64,000 nt of DNA from Zafaria cholistanensis (GTDB lineage: Bacteria > Actinomycetota > Actinomycetes > Actinomycetales > Micrococcaceae), in contig NZ_BKDJ01000004.1 of assembly GCF_008580665.1 (NCBI RefSeq), positions 166,184 through 230,183 of the forward strand, given 5' to 3'. Position 1 is the first letter of the stretch. The number at the start of each line of letters is the position of its first letter. The notes under the pieces are model-generated. The model ran no database searches, was not told the origin of the DNA, and saw nothing but the letters and a program-made list of their open reading frames with translations. This document shows, one piece after another, positions 33,741 to 42,837 of the stretch. The position numbers were made by a program, and so were the translations under genes.

Positions 33741-35507
33741 ATGGGGGACAGCATCTTGGAATCAAGCGACGTAAACGGAAGCCCCGACGGGCCCGATCTC
33801 CGGCAATACCTGTCCGTGGTCGCGTCTTACTGGCGGGGCATTGTCGCCATCCTGCTCAGTACGGTGCTGCTGGCCTTCGGCTGGACGCTCCTGCAGCCGC
33901 GCATCTACCAGGCCTCCTCGTCGGGGCTCGTGGTGGCGGCTGGCGGCGATAACATCACCATGGCCCTGGCCGGTGACAACCTGGCCAAATCGAAGGCCAC
34001 CAGCTACAAGAGCATCGCCCTTACCGTGCCGGTGGCCCGGCGGGTGATCGAGGAACTGAATCTCTCCACGAGCGCCAACGCCCTCCTGGAGCGCATCAGC
34101 GTGACCGTTCCCACCAACACCGCGGAAATCCGTATTAACGCGACCTCCACGGACCCTGAACAGGCACAGGACCTGGCCAACGCCTGGGTGGCAGCCCTCG
34201 CGGAGCAGGCAACCGACATCGAATCGGTGGCGCCCTCCGGCTCCAAGGACGCCTTCGCGTCCGAGCCCGCTGTCCAGATTGCCCCTCTCGGCAAGGCCGT
34301 GCTCCCCACCGCGCCCATTTCCCCGAACACCAAGCTGGCGCTGGCACTGGGCGGCGTGGTGGGCATGGCGCTGGGCCTGGGCTATGCCCTGTTGCGCAAC
34401 CACCTGGACCGGCGCATCCGCTCTGTCGAGGCAATCGAACGGCTGGGGGCCGCCGTCGTGGGAACCATCCCGCGCGATCCCCGCTCGGCCGCCGGCCGCC
34501 GGATTATCGAAACCGGCGGCATCGACCACGCGGACCGCGAATCGCACCCCTTCATCGAGGCTTTGCGCGAATTGCGCACCAACCTCTCCTACACCGATGT
34601 GGACAATCCGCCACGGGTCATCGTGGTCACCTCATCGGTGCCGGGCGAGGGCAAGTCGACCGTGGCGGCCAACCTGGCGGTCGCGATTGCCGGCACGGGC
34701 CGCCGCACCGTCCTGATCGAGGGAGACCTCCGCCGCCCCGTCCTGACCGAATTCTTCGGACTGCCCTCCGGGGCGGGCCTGACCGACGTCCTGAGCGGCA
34801 GCGCGGATATCGACGACGTCCTCCAGCCGTATGGACCGGTCCCGGAACTGTCCGTGCTCGGGGCCGGCCGCATCCCCCCGAACCCCAGCGAACTCCTCGG
34901 TTCCAAGGCCATGCGCTCCCTGCTCACGGAACTTTCCCGCGACGCCGTGGTGCTCATCGACTCTCCCCCGCTGCTGCCCGTAACCGACGCCGCCATCCTG
35001 GCGCGGATCGGCGACGGTGCCCTGGTTGCGGTCAAGGCCGGCTCCACGACGGTCGACGAACTTGGCCGCGCGTTGGACAACCTCCGCCGCGTCGAGGGCC
35101 GGATCCTCGGCACCATCCTGAACCAGGTACCCACCCGGGGTGCGGGGGCTTCCCGGTACGGCTACTACGGGCAGTACTACTACTACACCTCCGAGGAGAC
35201 CCCCGCGGCGGATTCCAGGTCCGCGAAAAAGGCCTCCAAGCTGCCCCAGCCTGCGGAGCCGGCCGAACGGACCACGCCGAGCCGCCGGATTGAGGGAAGG
35301 GTGCCCGTCCAGGCGCCGGACCTGACTCCGCGCCAGGCCCTCTCCCCCGCGATCGCTCCGATGCCGGCAGCGACCTCGCAGATTCCCCACGTGCCGGGCG
35401 CCGAATACGGCTTCGGGGGCGGCCCCTCCCCCGAGGATTCCGGAGACGTCCTGGGCAACACGCTGGCCTCCCGCTCGCAGATGCGCCACCTGCGCCGCAA
35501 CCAGTAG
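33741..35507 (+). CDS. Wzz/BY-kinase with C-terminal tyrosine cluster
   Basis: 588 residues. TM helices at about 32-52 and 200-218 flank an extracytoplasmic Wzz loop. The kinase domain has Walker A VPGEGKST (Lys305), Walker A' VLIEGDLRRPVL and Walker B VVLIDSPPLLPVTDA. Residues 473-482 hold seven tyrosines in ten positions, the autophosphorylation cluster, followed by an unusually long Pro-rich tail of about 100 residues. Start at 33741 gives the usual short N-terminus before TM1; an in-frame ATG at 33693 is also possible. Divergent from rplY and convergent with a tyrosine phosphatase gene that probably reverses its phosphorylation. Confidence 0.92.
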   Translation: MGDSILESSDVNGSPDGPDLRQYLSVVASYWRGIVAILLSTVLLAFGWTLLQPRIYQASSSGLVVAAGGDNITMALAGDNLAKSKATSYKSIALTVPVARRVIEELNLSTSANALLERISVTVPTNTAEIRINATSTDPEQAQDLANAWVAALAEQATDIESVAPSGSKDAFASEPAVQIAPLGKAVLPTAPISPNTKLALALGGVVGMALGLGYALLRNHLDRRIRSVEAIERLGAAVVGTIPRDPRSAAGRRIIETGGIDHADRESHPFIEALRELRTNLSYTDVDNPPRVIVVTSSVPGEGKSTVAANLAVAIAGTGRRTVLIEGDLRRPVLTEFFGLPSGAGLTDVLSGSADIDDVLQPYGPVPELSVLGAGRIPPNPSELLGSKAMRSLLTELSRDAVVLIDSPPLLPVTDAAILARIGDGALVAVKAGSTTVDELGRALDNLRRVEGRILGTILNQVPTRGAGASRYGYYGQYYYYTSEETPAADSRSAKKASKLPQPAEPAERTTPSRRIEGRVPVQAPDLTPRQALSPAIAPMPAATSQIPHVPGAEYGFGGGPSPEDSGDVLGNTLASRSQMRHLRRNQ

Positions 35508-35518
35508 TCTGCCCGTTC

Positions 35519-35554
35519 CCGGGCCTGGCTCCCCGTACCAGGAGCCAGGCCCGG
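35519..35554. terminator. 14-bp hairpin between BY-kinase and phosphatase genes
   Basis: Arms 35519-35532 and 35541-35554 pair over 14 bp with an 8-base loop, 12 bases after the BY-kinase stop and before the convergent phosphatase stop at 35586. It could serve both strands. Confidence 0.78.
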
Positions 35555-35585
35555 ATCAGGATCCGGCCCCGCCGGCTGAGTACGG

Positions 35586-36176
35586 CTAGGACCGCGACGC
35601 GGCCTCGAATGCCAGGATGCCGTGCAGGGCCGGCAGGAGCTCAACGACCATGCGGTCGTAGACCGTGTCCTCCCGGGTGAACGGATCCACCACGTCGTCC
35701 TCGGCGGGATCGGCGGCACGCACTCCGTGGCGCTTGAGCGCGGCCAGGTTCGGCAGCGCCTTCCAGCGCTCCTCGACGCTTCCTCCGCCGCGCGGAAGCC
35801 TGCCTCCGCCGTCGTCGGCCGTGACGGCGGCCAGGACCCGGGCGAACTCGCGCACCGTGAAGGCCCGCTTGAGCATGCGCGGGCTCAGCGCGACGGCCCG
35901 CGCGCGGTGCGCGGCGGTGAGCGCCAGCACGAAGTCTGCCTGCCCCAGGAGCGACTCGGTCAGCTGGCGCGAAACGAACCCTTCCGGATCCCCTCCCGCG
36001 TGGGCCAGCCGTTGCGCGGAACGTTCGTCCATGGCACGGCCCACCAGGGCGTCGGTGCCGGCGCTGGAGATGGTGAAGGTCCCCGGAGCGATCTCATCGA
36101 AGCCCCGCTGGAGGTAGCGTTCGGCAAACGGGGAACGGCAGATGTTGCCGGTGCAGATTGTCAGGATGTGGACCAC
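35586..36176 (-). CDS. low-molecular-weight protein-tyrosine phosphatase
   Basis: 196 residues. The catalytic loop CTGNICRS (Cys8 to Arg14, CX5R) opens the protein, and the general-acid Asp is in VVDPFTRE near the C-terminus, as in LMW-PTPs. In polysaccharide clusters these Wzb-type enzymes dephosphorylate the BY-kinase and so control polymer length. It is 30-40 residues longer than the usual 150-160 because of an insert around 115-145. GTG start at 36176 has only a weak site. Convergent with its likely substrate, the Tyr-rich BY-kinase. Confidence 0.9.
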   Translation of the reverse strand: MVHILTICTGNICRSPFAERYLQRGFDEIAPGTFTISSAGTDALVGRAMDERSAQRLAHAGGDPEGFVSRQLTESLLGQADFVLALTAAHRARAVALSPRMLKRAFTVREFARVLAAVTADDGGGRLPRGGGSVEERWKALPNLAALKRHGVRAADPAEDDVVDPFTREDTVYDRMVVELLPALHGILAFEAASRS

Positions 36177-36247
36177 CCCCCTAGGTTACCGGGCCGCGGG
36201 CGGTCCTCCGGAAACGGCGGGGCCCAAAACCGCGGGCCCGAAAACGG

Positions 36248-36280
36248 CGGAGCCCGGACGCGCAGTGCGTCCGGGCTCCG
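36248..36280 (-). terminator. prs terminator
   Basis: Arms 36248-36261 and 36267-36280 pair perfectly over 14 bp with a 5-base loop; leftwards it is followed by CCGTTTTCGGG, a short T run. It lies 23 bases after the prs stop. Confidence 0.82.
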
Positions 36281-36302
36281 TGGCCGGCTGGTGCCGGTCC
36301 CG

Positions 36303-37283
36303 CTAGACGTTGCCGTCGAAGAGGCTCGTCACGGAGCCGTCCTCGAAGACCTCCTTGATGGCCCGGGCGATCAGCGGGGCGATCGACAGCACCGTCAGGG
36401 CGTCGAAACGCTTGCTCTCCGGGATGGGCAGCGTGTTGGTGACCACCACCTCGCGCGCACCGGACTCGGCCAGGCGCTGGGAGGCCGGTTCGGAGAACAC
36501 CGCGTGGGTGGCGGCGATGATGACGTCCTTGGCCCCGGCGTCCTTGAGCACGCGCACCGCACCGGAGATGGTGCCGCCGGTGTCGATCATGTCATCGATG
36601 AGCACGCAGGTACGGCCCTCGATCTGGCCCACGACGGTCTTGGAGACCGCCTGGTTCGGGACCGTGAGGTCGCGGGACTTGTGCACGAAGGCCAGCGGGA
36701 CGCCGCCGAGGCGGTCAGCCCACTGTTCGGCCACGCGGACGCGCCCGGTGTCCGGGGAGACGACCGTGACGTTGTCGGAACCGACACGGCCGCGGATGTA
36801 GTCGGCCAGCAGCGGGATGGCCATCAGGTGGTCGACGGGACCGTCGAAGAAGCCCTGGATCTGCGCGGTGTGCAGGTCGACGCTGATCAGGCGGTCGGCA
36901 CCGGCGGTTTTGAACAGGTCCGCGACCAGGCGGGCGGAGATGGGCTCGCGGCCGCGGCCCTTCTTGTCCTGGCGGGCGTACGGGTAGAACGGGGCGACGA
37001 CGGTGATGCGACGGGCCGAGGCGCGCTTCATCGAGTCGATCATGATCAGCTGCTCCATGAGCCAGTTGTTCAGCGGCGCCGGGAATGACTGGATGATGAA
37101 GACGTCCTTGCCGCGTACGCTCTCGCCGGAGCGGACGTAGATCTCGCCGTTGGCGAAGTCGTAGGCGGACATCGGCAGGAGTTCGGTCTCCAGCGCCTTG
37201 GCGATCTCCTCGGCCAGTTCGGGGTGCGCACGGCCTGACGCCAACACCAGTTTCTTGTCGACGTTGTAGCTGAGTTCGCTCAT
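36303..37283 (-). CDS. prs: ribose-phosphate pyrophosphokinase
   Basis: 326 residues. Makes PRPP from ribose-5-phosphate and ATP for nucleotide, histidine and tryptophan synthesis. The catalytic flexible loop FYPYARQDKKGRGREPIS, the divalent-metal region DLHTAQIQGFF, and the PRPP-binding loop VLIDDMIDTGGTI are all intact. ATG at 37283 is 46 bases after the glmU stop, so the two are likely cotranscribed, as in most actinobacteria. A terminator follows, so rplY-pth is a separate unit here. Confidence 0.97.
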   Translation of the reverse strand: MSELSYNVDKKLVLASGRAHPELAEEIAKALETELLPMSAYDFANGEIYVRSGESVRGKDVFIIQSFPAPLNNWLMEQLIMIDSMKRASARRITVVAPFYPYARQDKKGRGREPISARLVADLFKTAGADRLISVDLHTAQIQGFFDGPVDHLMAIPLLADYIRGRVGSDNVTVVSPDTGRVRVAEQWADRLGGVPLAFVHKSRDLTVPNQAVSKTVVGQIEGRTCVLIDDMIDTGGTISGAVRVLKDAGAKDVIIAATHAVFSEPASQRLAESGAREVVVTNTLPIPESKRFDALTVLSIAPLIARAIKEVFEDGSVTSLFDGNV

Positions 37284-37329
37284 GGAATCACTTTCTCGGG
37301 GGAGGGTATCTCAGGGGGCCAGGAAGGGT

Positions 37330-38784
37330 TCAGGGGGCGGTGGCGCCGCGGTGCGCCCGCGAGGCGGCCAGCGCCGAGGGGCTGCCCGGGCGCTTGGCCT
37401 CGGTCCAGCCCTCGGTGTTGCGCTGCGGGGCCACGGAAAGGGCCAGCGCGCCGGCCGGAACGTTCTTGCGCACAATCGCGCCGGCCGCGGTGTAGGCCCC
37501 GTCGCCGATCGTCACCGGGGCGATGAACACCGTGTTGGAGCTGGTGCGCACGTGGGAGCCGATGACCGTGCGGTGCTTGTTCACGCCGTCATAGTTGGCG
37601 GTGATGTTGCCGCAGCCGATGTTCGTGTATTCGCCGATCTCGGCGTCGCCGGCGTAGCCGAGGTGGGAGAGCTTGGAGCCCTTGCCGACGGTGACGTTCT
37701 TGGTCTCGTAGAAGGCGCCGATCTTGCCGTCCTCGCCCAGGTCCGTCTTCGGGCGCAGGTAGGCGAAGGGACCGACGCTGGCGCCGGCACCGATGCGCGC
37801 ATCCGTCACGTCCGAACGCACGACTTTGGCACCTTGGCCGACCGTGGCGTTGGTGAGCGTCGTGTCGGGACCGATCACCGCGTCGGTACCCACCGCCGTC
37901 GTTCCGTGCAGCTGGGTCCCGGGCTTGAGGGTGACGTCGGGGCTGAGCGCAACCTCGACGTCGACCCAGGTGGTGTCCGGGTCCACGACGGTGACTCCGG
38001 CGCGCATCCAGCGTTCAAGGATGCGGCGGTTCAGCTCCTTGCCGAGCGCGGCCAGCTGGACCCGGTCGTTGGCCCCCTCCACCTGCCACCGGTCCTCAGT
38101 GGTGACGGCGGCGACGCGTCCGCCGGCCGCGCGGGCAATGGCCAGCACGTCCGTCAGGTACATCTCGCCCTGCGCGTTGTCGGTGGTGACCTGGGAGAGC
38201 GCCGCGCGCAGGACGGCGGCGTCAAAGGCGTAGATGCCGGAGTTGACTTCGGCGATGGCGCGCTGTTCGGGCGAGGCGTCCTTGTGCTCGACGATGCCGG
38301 CGACCGTTCCGTCCGGTGCGCGCAGGATGCGTCCGTAGCCGGCCGGGTCCTCCAGGACGGCGGTGAGCACGGTGACCGCGTTCTGGTCGCGGTCGTGCGC
38401 GGCGACCAGCTCGCGCAGCAGCCCGGTGGTCAGCAGCGGGACGTCGCCGTAGGTAACCACGACGGTGCCTTCCAGCTGCGGGGGCAGGGCCTCGAGCGCG
38501 ACCTGGACCGCGCGTCCGGTACCGGGAATCTCGTCCTGGTCGGCAATCGTCAGGCCCGGTTCCAGGCTCAGGAGGTGTGCGGCGACGGCGTCGCGCTCGT
38601 GCCTGACGACGGCAACAAGCTGGCGGGGCTCAAGGCCCCGGGCGGCGGCCAGCGCATGGCCGACCATGGAACGGCCCCCGATCTCGTGGAGGATCTTGGG
38701 CTTGGCCGATTTCATGCGGGTTCCGGCACCGGCCGCGAGGACGATGACGGCGGCGGCTTCCACGCTCAAGATGTGCACTCCCAT
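37330..38784 (-). CDS. glmU: bifunctional GlmU (glucosamine-1-P acetyltransferase / GlcNAc-1-P uridyltransferase)
   Basis: 484 residues. Makes UDP-GlcNAc for peptidoglycan and polysaccharides. The N-terminal pyrophosphorylase domain has VIVLAAGAGTRMKSAKPK and the GTGRAVQ and VTYGDVPLL segments. The C-terminal left-handed beta-helix acetyltransferase has SDVTDARIGAGASVGPFAYL, ENKNVTVGKGS-type turns (ETKNVTVGKGSK) and GCGNITANYDG. Start at 38784 is plausible but the site is weak; a GTG two codons later or one seven codons later are alternatives. It supplies the UDP-sugar that the adjacent polysaccharide pathway would use. Confidence 0.96.
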   Translation of the reverse strand: MGVHILSVEAAAVIVLAAGAGTRMKSAKPKILHEIGGRSMVGHALAAARGLEPRQLVAVVRHERDAVAAHLLSLEPGLTIADQDEIPGTGRAVQVALEALPPQLEGTVVVTYGDVPLLTTGLLRELVAAHDRDQNAVTVLTAVLEDPAGYGRILRAPDGTVAGIVEHKDASPEQRAIAEVNSGIYAFDAAVLRAALSQVTTDNAQGEMYLTDVLAIARAAGGRVAAVTTEDRWQVEGANDRVQLAALGKELNRRILERWMRAGVTVVDPDTTWVDVEVALSPDVTLKPGTQLHGTTAVGTDAVIGPDTTLTNATVGQGAKVVRSDVTDARIGAGASVGPFAYLRPKTDLGEDGKIGAFYETKNVTVGKGSKLSHLGYAGDAEIGEYTNIGCGNITANYDGVNKHRTVIGSHVRTSSNTVFIAPVTIGDGAYTAAGAIVRKNVPAGALALSVAPQRNTEGWTEAKRPGSPSALAASRAHRGATAP

Positions 38785-40447
38785 GCGATCGTTTGGCACT
38801 GCGTCCGGGGCTCGAATCGGACCGCCCCAGTCTACCGCCTGCCCGGACACCGTTTCCCCCGTCCGCCGGGTGGCGCAGGACACCTTCCGTTCCGCCCCTA
38901 GGATTCGAACCTAGACTGCACGGCTCCAAAGGCCGGCGTGCTGCCATTACACCAGGGCGGACCGTGTCCGCAGGGCGGGCACAGGAAAACATTCTGCCAC
39001 AGCGCCACGCGTTCTTGCCCGTGGGAGTGCGCATGCGCGCCGTGGCGCGCCGCCCCGGGTGGGGCGCGCCCCCGCGCGGCGGGCCCCAGGGGGCGGCGTG
39101 CGGCGGGGAGGCCGGCCCCCGCCGCGGGAGGAGAAGCCCCAGTCCCGCCGCCTGGCCCACCCGCAGGCCCCGGACCAGCCGGGTCCTGCGGGCCGGAACC
39201 TCCGCGGTGCGTGCGGCAATGGGTCCCGCGGACACCGGCTGTCCCGGGGTGAGGATGCCGCCGGCCCAGGCACTGTTTCCTGCGGCCACCAGGTCCCGGG
39301 CCGGGTGCAGGCGGCGCCCGCCGGACTGGCGGGCGGTTCCCGCCACCAGGTCCCGGCTCAGTTGTTCGTACCCGTCCGTCACGACGTCCCAGTCGTAGGC
39401 CGCGGCCGCGTCCCGGGTCCGCCGTCCGCGCTCGCGCGCGGCCTCGGGATCCGCGTCGGCCAGGGCCACCAGCGCTGCGACGTCCTGCGGGTCGGTGAAG
39501 TAGTGTCCCGTCCCGCCCAGCACCTCGCGGTTGAAGCCGACGTCGAAGGCGTTGACCGCGGCGCCGGCCCCCATCGCGCGCAGCAGGGAGGGGTTGGTCC
39601 CGCCCACCGAGTGCCCGTGCCAGTAGATGCGCGCATTGCCGTAGAGCTGGTCCAGCAGCTCCTGGTCCCACACACCGCCCAGGAATTTCACCTTCCCCTG
39701 CGCCGCGGCCTCCACCCGCTGCAGGTAGGCGCTGTTGTACGGGCAGCTGCCGACCGCCACCAGCGGAACCTTCGATCCGCTGCGCACGTACCCCTCAACG
39801 ATCAGGTCCACGTGGTTTTCGGGCTCGAAGCGGGCCACCAGCAGGTGGTATCCGTTGGGTTCCAGCCCCAGCTCCGCGAGCCGCTCGAAGCGCCCCTCCG
39901 GGAGGATCGGCGCCCCGTAGGTCAGCAGCCGGGTGTCCGCGTCGAACTCGTGCCGGTAGTAGTCGGCGATGCCGCGTGCATCGGCGATCAGCGCATCGGA
40001 CCACCTGACGGCCAGGGACTCGCATACCCGGTAATACCGCTTGCCCACCGGTCCCCACTTGGCCCGCTTCCATTCGAGGCCGTCCATGTGGGTGGCGACG
40101 GGGATACGGGCCGCGCGCAGCAGGGGCAGCCACGGAGCGTTCGCCGCATTGAACACGATCGCGGCGTCGGCGGCGTGGAACACCTGGTGGGCGGCCGAGA
40201 GGGCGGTGTGGCTGAGCGTCTCCAGGCTGCGGGTGCGCAGTGCCGGCAGCTCCACCCGCCGCATGCCCCGGTGCATCCGCAGCCCGTCGCCCCCGCGGCA
40301 GTAGACGACCACCTCGTGGCCGCGGTCGACCAGGCGCCGCCCAATCTCCTCCACCGCGGTCTCGAATCCCCCGTACTTGGCCGGCACCCCGCGGGTGCCC
40401 ACCATGGCGATGCTGAGCGGGCCGTCCGGCCCGGTCTTTTTACGCAT
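38630..40447 (-). CDS. DUF1972-type glycosyltransferase, C-terminus reads on through tRNA-Gln
   Basis: The credible protein is about residues 1-390 (40447 to about 39280). The N-terminal AMVGTRGVPAKYGGFETAVEEIG is the DUF1972 signature of rhamnosyl/GT4 transferases in polysaccharide clusters; then come HMDGLEWKRAKW, LVARFEPENHVDLIVEG and the GT4 GHSVGGTNPSLLRAMGAG. After about residue 390 the translation becomes Arg/Pro/Gly-rich and the frame stays open through the tRNA-Gln gene into the start of glmU, ending at 38630. A normal stop would be expected before about 39070. Either a frameshift (real or sequencing) lost it, or translation really overruns. ATG at 40447 has GGAGGGG upstream; it follows the sugar transferase by 35 bases. 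Confidence 0.75.
   Translation of the reverse strand: MRKKTGPDGPLSIAMVGTRGVPAKYGGFETAVEEIGRRLVDRGHEVVVYCRGGDGLRMHRGMRRVELPALRTRSLETLSHTALSAAHQVFHAADAAIVFNAANAPWLPLLRAARIPVATHMDGLEWKRAKWGPVGKRYYRVCESLAVRWSDALIADARGIADYYRHEFDADTRLLTYGAPILPEGRFERLAELGLEPNGYHLLVARFEPENHVDLIVEGYVRSGSKVPLVAVGSCPYNSAYLQRVEAAAQGKVKFLGGVWDQELLDQLYGNARIYWHGHSVGGTNPSLLRAMGAGAAVNAFDVGFNREVLGGTGHYFTDPQDVAALVALADADPEAARERGRRTRDAAAAYDWDVVTDGYEQLSRDLVAGTARQSGGRRLHPARDLVAAGNSAWAGGILTPGQPVSAGPIAARTAEVPARRTRLVRGLRVGQAAGLGLLLPRRGPASPPHAAPWGPPRGGAPHPGRRATARMRTPTGKNAWRCGRMFSCARPADTVRPGVMAARRPLEPCSLGSNPRGGTEGVLRHPADGGNGVRAGGRLGRSDSSPGRSAKRSHGSAHLERGSRRRHRPRGRCRNPHEIGQAQDPPRDRGPFHGRPCAGRRPGP
38891..38961 (-). tRNA. tRNA-Gln (anticodon UUG)
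   Basis: 71-base cloverleaf on the minus strand: acceptor TCCGCCC/GGGCGGA (7 bp), D arm GTG/CAC, anticodon loop CTTTGGA giving UUG, T arm CTAGG-TTCGAAT-CCTAG. The anticodon stem has one C-T mismatch at its outer pair. CCA is not encoded. It lies about 100 bases before glmU. Confidence 0.92.
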
Positions 40448-40482
40448 TTTCCCCTCCAACGTTTTCTGCGTGGCGTGCGGGC

Positions 40483-41988
40483 TCAGTAGGCCCCGACTGG
40501 CTTGAGGACGACCTTCACGGTGCGCCAGAGAATCTGCAGGTCGCCGGTGAGCGACCAGTTTTCGACGTAGTACAGGTCCAGCCGCACGCTCTCCTCCCAG
40601 TCCAAGTCGGAGCGTCCGCTGACCTGCCAGAGGCCGGTGAGGCCGGGCTTGGTCAGCAGCCGGCGGTGTTCGTGCCCGTCGTAGCTTTCGACTTCCTGCG
40701 GCAGCGGCGGCCTGGGCCCCACCAGCGACATGTCGCCGCGGAGCACGTTCAGCAGCTGCGGGAATTCGTCGAGCGAGAACTTGCGCAGCCAGGCGCCGAC
40801 CCGGGTGATGCGGGGGTCGTGCCTGAGCTTGAACAGCGGCCCGCTGCCCTCGTTCAGGTGCGCGAGCCGCTCCAGCTCGCGTTCGGCGTCGGTGCACATC
40901 GTGCGGAACTTGTACATCGTGAACGTGCGGCCGTCCCTGCCGACCCGCTGCTGCCGGAAAACGGGGCCTCCGGGGCTGTCGAGCACGATCAGGAGGGCCA
41001 CCGCGGCCAGCACCGGAGCCAGGACCAGCAGCCCCAGCCCGGAGGCCACGACGTCGAGCGCCCGCTTAACGGCAAACTTGCCCCCGTCGAAGGTCGGGGT
41101 TTCCACGTGCATCAGCGGCAGTCCCTCGAAAGGACGCACGTGGATGCGTGGACCCGCGACGTTGGTCAGCGAGGAGGCCAGGATCAGTTCGGTCCCGGTC
41201 CTCTCCAGCCGCCAGCCGAGCTGGGTGATGTAGCTGCTGCCCGCATCGAGCTGGCCGGCAACGATAACTGCGTCGGCGCTGTAGCGCTGGATGGCCGCTT
41301 CCAGCGTGGAGAGTCCGCGCAGGACCGGAAGCCGGCCCCGTCCGGGACGGGAAACCTCGGGTCCTTCCTCGTGCTCGAGCACGACTCCAACGACGCGGTA
41401 GGCCGGACCCGACTTCTTCTCCAGCTGGGTGACCACGTAGGCGATGTCCGCCGGCTGGCCGACAACCAGCACGTTGAACAGTGCCTGGCCCTCCGCGTGG
41501 GTGGTCAGCAGGCGGTGCCGCCAGACCCAGCGGGTGGCCAGCAGCAGTGCCGCGCCGAGGGGAAGGGACAACACCAAAAAGTCCCGCAGCGCCTGGAATC
41601 CGAAAGCGATGTCGACGACCGCCAGCCAACCCGCCGTGGCCGCCGTCGCATCGATGATGCGTTTGTATTCGGTTGCGCCGACCCCCGCATAGCGCGGGCA
41701 ATGCGCCCGGAAAAGGGACAGCAGGAGGATCCAGCTCGACGCGACGGCCAGGGCTGCCGGCCAGGTGTCCGTGCCGTCCATGAACAGGACCAGCAGGACG
41801 CTGGCCATGATGACCAGGCCGTCGGAGGCCAACAGGTTGAGCTGGTAGCGGCGGCGCCACTCGCCGCTGGTCCGTGCCTTGGTGCCCGGGTCCTCCGGGG
41901 TTCCGGCTTCAAGGATGCCGGGTCCGGTCCAGCGGTTGAAGCCGGCGACGGCAGGATGTGCCTTGACATGTTCACGGGTCTGGGTCAT
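40483..41988 (-). CDS. polyprenyl-phosphate sugar-1-phosphate transferase (exopolysaccharide initiation)
   Basis: 501 residues. The N-terminal half has about four to five TM helices and a Rossmann-like domain (LVVGQPADIAYVV). The C-terminal 200 residues are the bacterial sugar-transferase domain: KRALDVVASGLGLLVLAP, FRQQRVGRDGRTFTMYKFRTM, LRKFSLDEFPQLLNVLRGDMS, LVGPRPPLP and KPGLTGLWQVSGRS. It puts the first sugar phosphate on undecaprenyl phosphate, starting repeat-unit synthesis. Start at 41988 (MTQTREHV) is preferred; a start at 42060 (MASPLHEL), with a G-rich site, would add 24 residues. It is operonic with the DUF1972 transferase and preceded by a long non-coding region. Confidence 0.9.
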   Translation of the reverse strand: MTQTREHVKAHPAVAGFNRWTGPGILEAGTPEDPGTKARTSGEWRRRYQLNLLASDGLVIMASVLLVLFMDGTDTWPAALAVASSWILLLSLFRAHCPRYAGVGATEYKRIIDATAATAGWLAVVDIAFGFQALRDFLVLSLPLGAALLLATRWVWRHRLLTTHAEGQALFNVLVVGQPADIAYVVTQLEKKSGPAYRVVGVVLEHEEGPEVSRPGRGRLPVLRGLSTLEAAIQRYSADAVIVAGQLDAGSSYITQLGWRLERTGTELILASSLTNVAGPRIHVRPFEGLPLMHVETPTFDGGKFAVKRALDVVASGLGLLVLAPVLAAVALLIVLDSPGGPVFRQQRVGRDGRTFTMYKFRTMCTDAERELERLAHLNEGSGPLFKLRHDPRITRVGAWLRKFSLDEFPQLLNVLRGDMSLVGPRPPLPQEVESYDGHEHRRLLTKPGLTGLWQVSGRSDLDWEESVRLDLYYVENWSLTGDLQILWRTVKVVLKPVGAY

Positions 41989-42279
41989 GGGATCCGATCC
42001 CCCCCCAGGTGGTGCGGGGCACTCCAGGGTGCCCCCGAGTTCGTGCAACGGACTAGCCATGCTCACGCCCCCCAAGTGTTTACCAAGCGAAATCCGGTGT
42101 TTGCCGGCCGGACATCGCGCCTTTGCGCAATGCCCACCGCCGAGGGTAGGAAGCGGAGCGGTCCCGGGCACGGGTGGGCGGGTACTCGAATGTGCCCCGA
42201 TTCCTGCGCAATCCACGGGCATCCCACACCCGCTACCACCTAGTGGGCGGAAATTGTGCGTCCGCGGGGGCGTGGACAG

Positions 42280-42331
42280 CCGTCTGGCCGGGCACCGGTA
42301 CCAGGAGTGGTACCGGTGCCCGGCCAGACGG
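42280..42331. terminator. perfect 23-bp hairpin
   Basis: Arms 42280-42302 and 42309-42331 pair without a mismatch over 23 bp around the loop AGGAGT. No T run flanks it on either strand. It lies about 220 bases before the sugar-transferase start, so it could end upstream transcription or form in that gene's leader RNA. Confidence 0.6.
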
Positions 42332-42633
42332 TGCCTAAGGGCCAGCGGCAGCTGGGGATTGAGCCTTGTCTCAGAAAGCTCGCATACCGCCGGCCCGATC
42401 AGGGGGGCAGTTCCTGCCCGGATGCTGTCCGGATCGGGGGTGTTTTGTTCCCCCCATGGCCGCAGCTTACGGGTCTTCCCGCCCGGACTGCCTGGGGCGG
42501 GAAGAACTCCAGAGGGCCGGCGGTCGCTGGGGGGGCTGAGTCTAGGCGTCGCCTAGCTCACGAACCGCCGGCACCATCTGGAGCGGCAACATGCACTTGC
42601 GAATGCCTCCAAGGCCGAGGAATTCCAGTTGCC

Positions 42634-42662
42634 GGTACGGGCGATCGGACAACGCCCGTACC
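42634..42662 (-). terminator. 10-bp hairpin in the regulator-to-sugar-transferase gap
   Basis: Arms GGTACGGGCG (42634-42643) and CGCCCGTACC (42653-42662), 9-base loop. Function unclear. Confidence 0.4.
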
Positions 42663-42789
42663 CCCGAGAGTACGGAGCCCCGCACGCCCCGGCACGAGTG
42701 GCGGATACTCGTTGTGGCCCCGCCACCACGCAGAGACGGGTACGTGTCTACGCAGGCGCACATGCCGCCGGTTTCCGCCGCACGCACAG

Positions 42790-42837
42790 CGGTTCCCCGG
42801 GAGCGCCCGTGGTGCGGTGGGCGTTCCCGGGGAACCG
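42790..42837 (-). terminator. terminator of the LuxR-TagD-like operon
   Basis: Arms 42790-42808 and 42819-42837 pair over 19 bp with one G-U, 10-base loop, 44 bases after the stop of the TagD-like gene. Confidence 0.72.
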
